From: Alnus glutinosa
Lineage: Eukaryota > Streptophyta > Magnoliopsida > Fagales > Betulaceae
DNA length: 64,000 bases
Reading direction: 5' to 3'
Assembly (NCBI RefSeq): GCF_958979055.1
Contig: NC_084889.1
Span: forward strand, 3,736,761-3,800,760
Position 1 is the stretch's first letter, and the number at the start of each line of letters is the position of its first letter. The notes beneath the pieces are model-generated. The model made no database searches. It saw only the letters and a list, made by a program, of their open reading frames with translations, and was not told where the DNA came from. Positions 10,765 to 21,535 of this stretch are shown here, one piece after another. Position numbers and translations under genes: made by a program.

Positions 10765-11890
10765 AACTTTTTTTGCCACTCACAATAGTAAATAATTAAA
10801 TTATAAATAGTAATAAATATGGTGAATAATTAAATGGTAAATGATAACAAATATTGATATGGCAAAATTTTTATCATTTAACTTAAAAATAATAGTGGAG
10901 ATTTAAAGAGATTCAGTATACTAAAAATTATAGAGAATCTGGATTCTTAAACGTGATCTTTATATCTCACTTATGATTAATATTGATGACATAAAATCTT
11001 TTTAACATAATGATAAGTTTTCTATTCTAAATTTATCATTAAAAATTCAGAAGATCTTAATGCAAGTTTTTTGGCTGTTAAAAATTAAGAGCAAATTCAG
11101 GGATTTTATTTTTATTTTTATTTTTATTTTTATTTTTCTATATGCGATGTAGGAAATTGAAACTGATCAATCATATTACTAGTTCTTAAAAAAAAATTAC
11201 ACTGAAATTATGAAAAATAGGTAAGTATTAGCTTTAATCCTTCAAGGCAGTTACCCTTATTAACTATGAGAATGTCATGTGAATCACAGTGGTGAAGTTT
11301 ATTATACCCAGGATGAAAACAGTTTAGTGGTTTAAGTTGTTTGTTAATGTTAATGTACTTATCTTCTTAAGAAGAGAAAACAAAAACAAAAACAAACGTG
11401 CATGAGCTCCAATTAATTCTATTTTGCCCTTTACTTACCCAAGCACAACATTCATGTGCAAGGCCAATGTGAGATAGTTTCTCCCCAAGATTCCCTACAT
11501 TAAAATTTTCACTGATATTTCAAAGTAACATATACTCAAAGAAACTCCTAAAAAATGCATTTAAATCCTAACTACAACCAATTTGCACCAATAATTATTC
11601 TTTTGTGAAGGATGAAACGGATGGCATGCTTTTTCTAGATCAAACTTGATAGGGGAAGTTTGAAATTTTCATATATTACTCCAAATATCCAATGAAATAC
11701 AAAAAAGCAATTGGTTTAACTCACTATTATTCAGACAAAAAAAAAAACTCTCTAATATCGTCTTCAAGCATACAATGGAAAAAAAATATAAGTTTAAGTA
11801 TACACAAGACTGCAAAATTAACCCTGTTACTCTGTTATGATAATGGCAAGCAACAGATAAATTCAGACATGCCGCATTGAATCTGTCAAC
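10765..11890. other. Intergenic, A/T rich, nothing recognised
   Basis: This is a roughly 1.1-kb spacer upstream of the PPR-uS11 locus and downstream of LIP2. It carries a (TTTTA)n stretch near 11107-11140 and other A/T-rich sequence, without exon-like sequence or clear inverted-repeat termini. The last 100-200 bases before 11891 are probably the LIP2 3' UTR. Confidence 0.5.
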
Positions 11891-13991
11891 TTAGTTCCTG
11901 AGACGGCTTACAGGTGTTGTTGGTGTTGTTTCTGCAAAATCCAGCATGGAGATGGCTTTATAATGGATTTCAAGCTGAAAAACCTCTGAAAATTCCTCGA
12001 TCAAAGAGGAGTGAGTGATATCAATTAGCTGGCAATCATTGGAATAAGGAACATCTGCCTTTTCACATCCAGTGGATGGCTGAAACTCTCCTAGCAACCC
12101 CTTAATGCTTCCAACCTGACGGTTTCTTATTCCACACGGGACTATCGAGTGAAATGGAGTTAGATCTGTGGTGACATTTAGAGCTAAGCCGTGATATGTT
12201 ACCCATTGAGATACTCGTATTCCAATGGCTGCCACTTTCTTATCTCCTGAAGTAAAATTGAGAAGAAAGATCAGCACAAATATAGAAATCAAAGTCCAGG
12301 TCTTCATCTCAGCACAAATATAGAATTTGTGAAATATTTATGAATTTACAGCGTGGTTCCTGGTATCTTTTCTCAGAAAATATACTTCTAATGTGGTGCC
12401 ACCAGTCTTACTATTAAATAAGGAGAGCCACAGAACCATTTATCCAGTGGAAACTGACCTTGAACTAAATTGCATGCCATTTGCAGCATCTCAGAGTCAA
12501 TTTTCACTTACGAAAATAAGATTGAAACAGTACAAAAGTTGATCCGTATGCTTTCAAAGAAATCCAATTAACCACTAATAAGTTGGTAAGAGATAACATG
12601 ATCACATGAAACTTAGAAACTATTTCGCCTCACATTTACTCAATAGTTGCTTTTGATGCACGGGTAATGGGTTAAAACAAATGAGAACCACAATCCCAAT
12701 ACATGTTTAGTTGAATTACGTGTTGTAAAATTCCAGGTATAGATTTTAATTTTTTTTTCACAACTACCAAATAGAGCACAGCAGAAAAGGCTGAAGTTAC
12801 TATAATTTTGTTTTCGAACACAAATATACACAGATAAATCTCTAAGGTACTCAGATAATTATCAGTTGCATAAAGAACCTCAATGCAGAGAACATACATT
12901 GTGCAAACCGGTACAACATAAGGTAAGGATTGGGATACACACCAACCCAAACGCCAGTGTAGCCATCAAGCCGAGATGCATCAATAGAAAATGTTGAGGA
13001 AAGCACACGGATGACCACCTCCTCAAGTGCCCTGAGGTACCAATGAAGATCCATCCTATGATTTCGGAGATTGATAATAGGGTACATAACTAGCTACAGC
13101 CCAACACACATGCACCCAAAATTAGGAACAATACACGAAAACAAAGAGAATGCCCTACAGCACCTATACTCAATTCAATTGCATGCTCAATTAATAAAGT
13201 CCAAAGTTTCTTCCCCAGCCCAAATAATAACAAATCCAAACCACACCAATAAAATCTCCATTTCAAGTGAAAAGATGATCGATTTTATGGTCCAGATTGA
13301 ATTTTACAAATCTAATAATGTATTCAAATGCAACAAAACACAATCTTGATTGTAAAGTGGATTTTCTCCATTTCACTTCCAAATTTTGACCATTTCAAAA
13401 GTTTTATCATACAATGGTTAAGTAATTAAATTCATTATTTTGGAATCAATAATAATTTATCACGATATTAAAACAAGAACTGAGTTCTAAATTTCACATG
13501 TTAGGCTCATTCATTGAAGGAGATTCTAGGCCAACATATGTGGGGAATATTACAATGTAAAACGAAAGTCACATAGACAAACAGATTGTAGATTTGTAGT
13601 TATGTGATTAGCAATTTGGGACAAGTACCTGGCCAGGGCCATGATACGTAACTTCACCGCCGCGTTCGGTTCGGTAAACATCGTGAGGAGCATTCTTGAT
13701 GTCGAAATTCAGGTACTCTTCCGAGCTACCTGTGCCCAATGTATACACAGGGCGATGCTGTAGAATGATAAGTGTGTCCGGGCAATCTTGGTTCTTCTCA
13801 ATCGAGGCCTTCTTGTCCCGAACAATTCTTTTCTGCCAAGACCATGCCTCGCCGTACGGTACCAGGTCCTTGTACAAGTCGAAACACTCGCACCTGCAGA
13901 ATTCGAAGTCAGACCTGGTGAGTTTAATGGGGCGCACGGTAGGAGTTTGCGAAAATGCCACAGAAAGAAACTCACGCTCTTGTTCGCTCAT
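11891..13991 (-). CDS. LIP2P: Octanoyltransferase (lipoate biosynthesis), plastid LIP2 type
   Basis: Three exons join in phase: 13991-13629, 13093-12943 and 12246-11891, giving 289 residues. The enzyme moves an octanoyl group from acyl carrier protein to apo-proteins such as the dehydrogenase E2 subunits, the first step of lipoyl cofactor assembly. The LipB fold signature [13 protein letters not shown] lies at about residues 109-121. The catalytic pair is present: Lys175 in [10 protein letters not shown] and Cys209 in IVPCGIR. Overall wording ([38 protein letters not shown]) is the plant plastid type rather than the mitochondrial one. The ATG at 13991 is the first in frame after a TGA 18 bases upstream. 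The preceding roughly 40 residues (MSEQEREF...) are not a convincing transit peptide, so an upstream 5' exon or a different start is possible. Length fits the family. Confidence 0.92.
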
Positions 13992-14744
13992 TAGATAATG
14001 AGAGTTGGTTCAATTTTGACGACGTCGTGCGAGAGTGAGGCCGGTGTGGTTTTTTTGAGTGCTTGCGAGGTGGGCATGCCGGCATGGGAATCAAGAAGTG
14101 AGACGCCGCGAGAACCATGCTTTGTTGTCTCTATGACTTGTCAGAAGCTGCGAAACGAGGCGGATATTGGAGAATAGGAAATAAGAGAGACAGAGAGAGG
14201 AGTCCTTTGTGGCGGAGCAATCGAAGAACAAAAAGAGAAAAACACACAGTCACACGTTTCACAAAAAGCCCGGTGTTGCTTTCGGCGTAACGTCACGTGT
14301 TTGAATCCGGGAGAAAACGACCTAAGAAAACGGAACGTTTTTGCTTGAGGAACCGAGAGAAAGGTAGAGAGAGGTTTGGGGGAAAAATTTTAAAAAGAAA
14401 AACAGAGAGAAAGAGAGAAATGTCGAAGAAAACACAGAGAGGAAAGAAAGAGGGAGTGAAGAGCAGAAATTGAGAGGTAGTGGGTGAACGGTGAGTTTGA
14501 AGGGAAGAAGAGGAAGAAGAAGACATTTGTGGGTGAGTGAATCAGAGAAACAAATGGTGAAACAGCGAGGGGTGTTGAATTAGTCTATGTTGAAGTAGAT
14601 TCGAGACAGGCTAGCCAGCTATGGACGTTATGCCCACGACGTCGTTTGTTGGATCCACGGTTGGATAGGTAATACCGGGTACGGGTTATCTGTGTGCGGT
14701 TCCAATAGAAATGTAGGGTTAATTTCGTAATTGGATCACCTCGT
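13992..14744. other. Spacer between LIP2 and the snoRNA locus, probably shared promoter
   Basis: The region is purine-rich on the plus strand (AGAGAGA-type runs between 14180 and 14520) and separates two divergently transcribed loci. No exon is recognisable. It likely contains the LIP2 5' UTR and promoter on its left half. Confidence 0.5.
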
Positions 14745-14777
14745 AAACCCTAGCGGTGGATTACTTCCCTATAAATA
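14712..14777 (+). promoter_or_regulatory. snoRNA host promoter: telo-boxes and TATA box
   Basis: A telo-box AAACCCTAG lies at 14745-14753, an inverted one (TAGGGTTA) near 14714-14721, and a TATA box (TATAAATA) at 14770-14777. Telo-box plus TATA is typical of plant snoRNA and ribosomal protein promoters. Transcription would begin near 14800, just ahead of the first splice donor at 14841. Confidence 0.65.
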
Positions 14778-14889
14778 AGATGTACGCAGGGGTTTAGGTT
14801 CAAGCCGTTCGGCACATTTCACCCCTCGCGCAGTTCCCAGGTAAGTGTTCAGATTTTAGAAGTCATTCAAATTATTTTTCTATCAGTTA

Positions 14890-14987
14890 TGGGTTTCTCT
14901 GTGATGATGATAATGATTATGATGACGAGTCCGATTTATCCATTCAACCATGACGACAGATCGAGGCATTTGTCTGAGAGAAACCCA
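14890..14987 (+). ncRNA. Box C/D snoRNA copy 1, 25S rRNA guide
   Basis: C box GTGATGA at 14901, D' box CCGA at 14931, C' box ATGACGA at 14950 and D box CTGA at 14974. A perfect 10-bp terminal stem (TGGGTTTCTC at 14890 with GAGAAACCCA at 14978) closes it. The guide before box D (CGAGGCATTTG) is complementary to the conserved 25S segment CAAATGCCTCG (recalled from the eukaryotic consensus), the site served by yeast snR47 and human U36. By the plus-5 rule the third A of that segment would be 2'-O-methylated. The D' box is imperfect here (CCGA instead of CTGA). Confidence 0.88.
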
Positions 14988-15488
14988 ATCTATTCATCCA
15001 CATTTCTCTTTTGAAATGAGGCTTCAAAAGTGTCATTCTTTCTTATGAAGAGTTTGCTTGTGATTTGTGAAAGTGTGTTAGTTTTTTTTTTCCTAGTTGT
15101 TTGCTTGTTTGCATTTGTTGTATTGCTGGCTATGTGCTTCACCTCACGTTATAACTGCTAGTAGTGGGTTGATTCCTTGACCCCTTTGCTTGAATATGTG
15201 AAGAGGAATGCTATGGACGATTGTTGGTTACAACTTGAACTAGTCAAGATTTTCCTGTTGTGGTTGGTCCATGGGTACACATGGTCCACCGATGTGTTTG
15301 ACTTCTGTGGAGGTCCGCAGAGATGGAATTGAGCCTGAACTGCTTGCAGTTAGTCTGCATTCAACATGCTTGAACCTGTAATAGCCATGGGGCTACACTT
15401 CAGACTTGCAAGTGAGGTTAAGTTGACGAGGATATGAGAATAATATCTTTCCATGTGGATGGTATCCATTAATTGTGAAATTTAGGGG

Positions 15489-15577
15489 TCTTCTCTATGA
15501 TGATGAAAACGATGACGAGTCTGATCTCTTTATCCATTCACCTTGATGACAAATCGAGGCATTTGTCTGAGAGAAAT
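15489..15577 (+). ncRNA. Box C/D snoRNA copy 2
   Basis: C box ATGATGA at 15497, D' box CTGA at 15521, C' box TTGATGA at 15543 and D box CTGA at 15567. A short terminal stem forms from TTCTC (15491) and GAGAA (15571). The box D guide is the same CGAGGCATTTG as in copy 1. The D' guide GATGACGAG is complementary to the adjoining 25S segment CTCGTCATC. Here all four boxes are canonical, unlike in copy 1. Confidence 0.88.
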
Positions 15578-15898
15578 GTTCCCTGTTGTTCATGGCTGAT
15601 GGCTTGACCTTTTTTTTTCCCTCTCTCTCGCTGTAACTCTTTAGTCACAGGGAAATCCAAACAGGGATGTGTGGAAAGTGGGGAAAGACAAGGGAATTAG
15701 AATTTAACAATTGAATTGGACTTGGAACTACTTTCAGTTATTCTGCATTCAACATTGCTTGAACCTGCAATAGCTAGCCATGGAGTCCACATTTGTGATT
15801 AGAATATGAAAATATCTTTCCATGTAATGTTAAGTTGATGAGAATTTGCTGAGAATATCTTTCCATGTGCATTGCATCCATTAAGTGATATTTGGGGG

Positions 15899-15987
15899 TT
15901 TTCTCTATGATGATGAAAACGATGACGAGTCTGATCTCTTTATCCATTCACCTTGATGACAATTCGAGGCATTTGTCTGAGAGAAAT
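15899..15987 (+). ncRNA. Box C/D snoRNA copy 3
   Basis: C box ATGATGA at 15907, D' box CTGA at 15931, C' box TTGATGA at 15953 and D box CTGA at 15977, with a terminal stem of TTTCTC (15900) and GAGAAA (15981). It differs from copy 2 by about one base within the snoRNA, so it arose by a recent duplication of a larger unit. Confidence 0.88.
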
Positions 15988-16557
15988 GCTCCCTTTCGTT
16001 CATGGCTTGACCTTTTTGATCTCTTATGTTCTGTTTATTTCTTTTGCTTTGTATAAATTGTAAGAGATTATGTGGCAATGGCTGTATGGAATTCGGGTTA
16101 CACTTTTGACTCTATTTTATGAAAAAATTCATGTCTGTTTTATATATTTATTCCCTTTTCCAGCCAGGGAACCTAAGGTGAACAGCACTAATGAGTAACC
16201 ATTTCGTTTTATCATTTCGGAGCCAGGGGTAGGCACTAATGAGGGCCTTTGTGCCTTGAGCCTATTAAAAGTGATTTCGAAGATGTTCTCTCAAAAATAA
16301 AAGAAACAAAAAAAAAAAAAGTACTGGAGGTTGGCCCACTATTTCAAAGTTCTGATTAGATTTTTACATATTTAATCGGTATATATGTTACATCATCATG
16401 GTGAATATATTGTCCTGTTATTTAAATTTATGACATAATTATATATATATTGTTGGATGAAACAAAATAAAATTTGGATCATTTTAGATCATCAAATGGT
16501 TTTTCTCTATTTTAAGTGCAATGAAAAAGATATATCTTTTAACAAATAGTGGGTCGA

Positions 16558-16952
16558 TGTAAGGATGTAAACGAGCAAAGCTACTTGTGAGCGAACTCAG
16601 ACTCGGTTCAATAAAGTTTGACTTGTGTGCGACATAGTTGTTAAATGAGCTAATTGTGGACTTGAAAATATACTTGATTATTAAATGATATAAATTCGTA
16701 TTAAACTTGGCTCGCTTGTTTATATGATACTAAATCTTAGAATTTAGGTGATATATTGATAGGAAATAGTGTATCTTCATTATATAATATAAATTATGTA
16801 ATAAACATATGACTTATTATTTATATCAACAAGACAACAATACTTATTTCGAATGACGAGTGATTAAGTATGATCTAATTATATAATTTATATAATATGA
16901 TCTAACAATTCATATGAATATGATATAAAGATTTATATGTGATAGGAATAAT

Positions 16953-16985
<33 letters not shown>

Positions 16986-17154
16986 CACATAATTCTTAAA
17001 TTCGAATTGAGTTGAGCTTAATTTTTAATTTTTAAAACTCATCATATGAGTTTGAGTTCGAGAGTGGCTCGAGCTTGTAATAAATTTGAATAAGCCAAGC
17101 TTAAACATGCACTATTCGTTCGAGCTTGGCTAGTTTATATTCTTAGAGCAATCC
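16558..17154. mobile_element. Degenerate TIR element, about 600 bp
   Basis: The left end GTAAGGATGTAAACGAGCAA is matched in inverted orientation by the right end TAGCCAAGCTCG... (TTGGCTAGTTTATATTCTTA). Subterminal stretches rich in GAGCTTG/TTCGAG motifs also face each other. It has no coding capacity and is A/T rich, so it fits an old non-autonomous DNA transposon. Superfamily not assigned. Confidence 0.45.
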
Positions 17155-17249
17155 CAACGAATCATGTAAATCCAACTTTTGGCTAGTTTAGCTAAAGAAA
17201 TCCTTAAAAGCCACCTCCGCTGGATTATCTACTTAAAGGAAAATGTTAG

Positions 17250-17395
17250 ATTTACAACTTCAATACAATAACTGCACAGTAAATCTTCACATGAGAGTGA
17301 GTCTCACACACTGGGGCCTACCCTCATGTTTGGAGTCCACCCTCATGTGAGAGGTTGTTGTGCAGTTGTTGTGATGATGTAGTACAAAAATCAAA
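17250..17395. mobile_element. Hairpin MITE
   Basis: CAATAACTGCACAGTAAATC then CACATGAGAGTGAGT on the left mirror CACCCTCATGTGAGAGG then TTGTTGTGCAGTTGTTGTG on the right. The unit is about 140 bases and folds into a long imperfect hairpin around a GGGGCCTACCC centre. Layout resembles the hairpin at 3.7-3.9 kb, and both may belong to one family. Confidence 0.55.
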
Positions 17396-19766
17396 TCACC
17401 TACTTAAAAGCTATAATACATTTGGCTTGCATCTGTAAACAGTGCAAGGCGTTGCACTATTCACACATATATCATTATTTTATGCTTAAAAGTCTACGAA
17501 TCTCTCTCTCATACTCCTTTTTTTCTTTTTCCTTTCCCTACTGACTCCGGCCTCTACTTCTCCTGCTGCCCAACATGGCCAATCGAAGCTCACTACGCTC
17601 ACCGCCAAAGGCTCTGCCCTCGGCTCCTCTTGCTTATGATCCTTCGCCATAGCTTTTCTCTCATCGAAACTCTAGCCGACGATCCAAAACCCCTAACGAT
17701 GTCATTTTGAACCGTCTCGAAGTTGCAAGAAACTCTTCACTCTTTTCGTGCGGACTCTATATAGTCGGACATCGGACGGATTTGATTCTCCCCGTAGAGA
17801 GATGAGAGAGACAAAGAGATAGAGAGACCTGTGGCAAGACTGTTGATCTTTTGGAGATTTGGGTTGGGGCTTTTTGGTTTGGGTTAATTGTTGAGCAAAT
17901 GATCTTCTTCCTTCTTTTGGGTCAAATTTGTTTGGAGTTTTTTGAGGTTTTAGAGATAAGAAACTTGAGAGGATCGACAAACCTCAGAGAGGGATCCAAA
18001 ATTTGAGAATGCGACCGAAAGGGAAGCAATTGGGAGAAATGAACATGGAGAAAGCCAAAGAAAATAAAGAGATTGAAAGGGAACTCATTAGTTTTACACA
18101 AAATCATTCCAAAATTCAAAACAAAACAACAACAAAACTCAAATCTCGATCCTCTGCGGCCATCTCTGGTTCTAGATGACTTATCAAAAAATTAAAAAAA
18201 AAAGCTCTGGTTCTAGTCTTCTAGATGATTCCGGCTCATGTGGTTTGTAAAGAAAGATAAAAATAAATAAATAAAAATAATAATATTTAAATGATATAAA
18301 GTTAAGAATAGATAATCGGATGTATAGTATTTTTAAAACCTATTAGCTAAAGTAGATAAAGTAAATTTTGATTATCTATTTTAGATTGAGAAATAAAGAA
18401 GCCGTTGAAACTACTTTTAAGTCGATTGCTGCTTGAATTGGTGCGGTTGCTATGCAATAGCCACTACTAGATGCGATAGGCATGTAGTAGCTGCCAAAAT
18501 GGGTGTGACAGCCACCAATAGTGTCCGTGTGTGGTGACAATGATTCTTATTTTTCTCTTTTTAATAGTAGTTATCATTCAATTAATAAACATGTTTTCAT
18601 GAAAGTAATTTATAATTTTTGTCTTTTAAAACGTGGTTTATTTTATGAAAATTAATTTTTTGTGAGGGTCACATCCATAAATTGTTTGGAAAAGGGATGC
18701 GGGCATCTCTAGGAAGTTGGGCACTAAACAGAACCCTTGAAAAAGTTGTGGTCCAATTTACCAAATGAACTCTTGGCCTCACAATTAGGGTTTTTTCAAA
18801 CTTCGTTCAAAGTGCAACCAACTTGGGCCCTGAAAAGAAATGCAAGCGCCGAATGGGATGCAAGACCAACTTTTTGGGCAAGTACTTCATCTTCATGTTT
18901 AGGGTTTGGCAAGGATCCTAAAAAATGCCTCTCCTTCGCACTCTTTGTTTGTTTGGATGAATACAAACTTGTTACACTGTAAAATTGCTTTTCCAAAACC
19001 ACTTCAAGGACAGTACGTGGATGGGTTTGCGGACAGAACTCCCTTCTCCTTAATTTTCGTTTGAGACGAAAATAGTAATCGTACTTGACTAACCTACCGC
19101 TTCTTGCGGTTCTACATTTCTCCACGTTGCACATGTTTTAGACCGTCCGGCTGCTCTGCACTTGATTGTCATTTGCCACTCACCATTTCGGTTTCCACAA
19201 GCTGACTGCTGACATATGTGCTACAGTCGGGAGCTTTAAAAAATGACTCGAACGTGTTCGTTATTTTTTGGGTAAAATTATGTTTTATTTCTATTTTCTT
19301 ATATAACTTTTCTTAAATTTTAATTATTATTTTCACATAAAATGATAGATTGTTTGTTATTTGTTCCGTTCAAAATATTATAAAAAAAAAAATAATAAAT
19401 AGTAGAGTGATAAATATTATCTTATCGCCATTTTACATCAAATATTATTTAAAACTGATCAGAATTTTTTATAATTATTTGTTTAAATTTGAAAGCATTT
19501 AAACAAATGATTGTATAAAAAATTTCTCACGGTGACATAAAAATTCCAACAAATCATTTTAAAACACCAAATATCTGAAAAGTCGCAGCCGCAGGAACGT
19601 GCGAGCTACTTTTCCTTATGGACGACAGCCCAACATGCAAAAAAAAAAAAGAAAAGAAAAGAAAAAAGATTCGAATTTTCGCTGAAGTTCAAGCCGACGA
19701 TGGAGAACAACCCTCAGTGGTCAATAGTAAAAGTCCCCCCCCCTCAATTCGCAAGGGTACCGACTG

Positions 19767-20000
19767 ACACGTGTTCGACTCACAACACAAGCGGACCCAC
19801 GCGCTGTGACGCACAAATACCACGTGAGAGTAAGGTCTTGATGATGTCGTTCCAAGAAGTGGCAAAAATTCAAAGAGAACCTCTCCAAGAAAAAGCGAAA
19901 AGCCTTAGCTCCCACCCATGCCCCGACAATCCCAGCTAATATGCCTCGAATCTTCCCTCGATCTTGTTCCTAATCCTACCGTTCATGGTACTTATAAATA
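19767..20000 (+). promoter_or_regulatory. UPF0114 gene promoter: two G-boxes and TATA box
   Basis: An ACACGTGT palindrome lies at 19767-19774 and a CACGTG core at 19821-19826. A TATA box (TATAAATA) lies at 19993-20000, about 95 bases before the ATG. G-box/ABRE cores are bound by bZIP and bHLH factors, so light or abscisic-acid control is plausible. This is inferred from motifs only. Confidence 0.55.
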
Positions 20001-20095
20001 AGCCAATCGATCTTTACGCCAAAGAAATTCTAAGACGACCGACAAAAGAAAACTCCAAAACAATACACCGTTGAAGTTTGAACAGATCGAGAACA

Positions 20096-20922
20096 ATGGC
20101 AACCACAAGATTATTACGTACGTCTAGGCCTTTGCGTCTTGGTCTTCCTTCTTCATCGTCGTCTTCTTTGTCCGCGACGACGGTGAGGTGTGTAAGCGCG
20201 GCGGGGTTTAACGGAGAGAAGAGGGTTTCTGGGGATAATGAGAGGAAACCGATGGTGGCCGTGAAGGCCTCGGTGGCGGCTTCGGAGAGCTTAATTACCT
20301 CTAAACCGCAAGTCAATCGGGGACTGCTGGATTTGGCTTCTCTACCGGCAATTGCTAGCCTGGCTGCGGTGTTTTTGTTAAGGATGGCTGTGAAACTGAA
20401 GCCACGAAAATTACTCGTCCAAATGTTCCTTGAAAGGGTATAGCTAGCTTGGCCACTTCTCTTTTCGATCCTTTTACGTTAATCTTGGCTGTTTTTCGTT
20501 ATTCATTTATGGCTGTTCGATTCGGACGGTTCACAATATTTTTCCTTATTTTTTTGGTTGGGTTTCAATGCGCAGGCCATAATTGATTGCCGATTCTTTA
20601 CATTCATTGCTGTTGCCGGATCTTTACTCGGTTCGGTGTTGTGTTTCGTTGAGGTAAGAAACTTTGATCTTTAATTCCCGGCAAAATTTTAGGACTATGA
20701 CTTCATATTTTGTTTCTTTTCTTATTAATAAAAAATAGAAAGTTTGATTATTTAATTAACTATCGTTCTAATTATCTTTTTTTATTAATGAAACAAGCAT
20801 TCTACATGTCATTGCAGGGTTGCTTTATCATACTAGAGTCATATTTGCAGTATTTCTATTCGACGTTGTCACGAAAATTGGACCAAGAGCATATGGTGCA
20901 CCTACTTATTGAAGCACTAGGT

Positions 20923-20990
<68 letters not shown>

Positions 20991-21535
20991 TTTCCGCTCA
21001 ATGTTCAGTGTGGTTCTATTGTTGAACTATATGTTAATATCATTTTTGCAGACATGTTCCTTGTAGGAACCGCCATGCTTACGTTCGGGATGGGTTTGTA
21101 CGTCATGTTTGTTGGAACAAGGAGTACGAAAGGAAAGGGGCCATGGCTTTCCGGGTCAAACTTGTTTGGACTATTCTCTATGAAGGTAACCTTTCCGAAG
21201 CTTTTTGTATTTGGGACATATATTTTTACGAACATAAATATAGATCTATCCTTAAGCAGGGACTCATATATATGATCGCATAAACTTTGTACAATTAAAT
21301 GATCTTCTATATCTATATATTCATGCAGACACTTCCAACATGGGCTCAGATGCAATCAGTTTCACAAGCCAAATCGAAAATCGGCCATGCTGTGATGATG
21401 ATACTTCAGGTGGGAGTGTTGGAGAAGCTAAAGAGTGTAAATTTGGTAACTGCGGTGGATCTTGCCTGTTTTGCCGGGGCTGTGCTAATATCCTCGGCCA
21501 GTATCTTTCTTCTCTCAAGACTCTCTGTCGACTGA
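20096..21535 (+). CDS. UPF0114 family plastid membrane protein
   Basis: Five exons join in phase: 20096-20437, 20576-20653, 20818-20920, 21052-21185 and 21329-21535, giving 287 residues. Residues 1-70 are rich in Ser, Arg and Ala and look like a plastid transit peptide. The rest matches the plant UPF0114 (bacterial YqhA-like) group. Membrane segments lie around residues 80-100 (ASLPAIASLAAVFLLRMAV region), 118-140 (FFTFIAVAGSLLGSVLCF), 175-195 (FLVGTAMLTFGMGLYVMFVG) and near the C-terminus (AVDLACFAGAVLISSASIFLL). The biochemical role of the family is not established. The start was chosen because upstream in-frame codons lack an ATG. Intron 3 is short and dominated by a CT repeat. Confidence 0.92.
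20929..20987. repeat. (CT)n microsatellite in intron 3 of UPF0114 gene
   Basis: An uninterrupted CT dinucleotide run of about 59 bases begins 8 bases after the splice donor at 20921 and fills nearly half of the 131-base intron. It is expected to be length-polymorphic. Confidence 0.95.

Larger units (their letters stand above)
15325..16010 (+). repeat. Tandem segmental duplication carrying snoRNA copies 2 and 3
   Basis: Spacer sequence before copy 2 (CTGCATTCAACATGCTTGAACC region near 15356-15378, and CTTTCCATGTG near 15448) recurs before copy 3 (near 15744-15765 and 15860). So the duplicated unit of about 410 bases includes flanking DNA as well as the snoRNA. The first unit has diverged more in its spacer. 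Confidence 0.75.
14800..16200 (+). ncRNA. Non-coding spliced host transcript for three snoRNAs
   Basis: A consensus donor (CCCAG/gtaagt, exon end 14840) follows the TATA box by about 65 bases. A good acceptor (ttcccttttccag, ending 16163) lies past the third snoRNA. The intron 14841-16163 would hold all three box C/D copies. Neither flanking exon shows a significant open frame, so the host seems non-coding. Ends of the transcript are estimates. A polycistronic snoRNA precursor without splicing is the alternative. Confidence 0.5.
16201..19766. other. Intergenic region rich in transposon debris
   Basis: No gene exon is recognisable. It contains two inverted-repeat elements listed separately, a TA microsatellite near 16962-16986, and A/T-rich filler. 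Short frames at 17.6-18.1 kb and 18.8-19.1 kb have no family resemblance that I can see. Confidence 0.5.
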
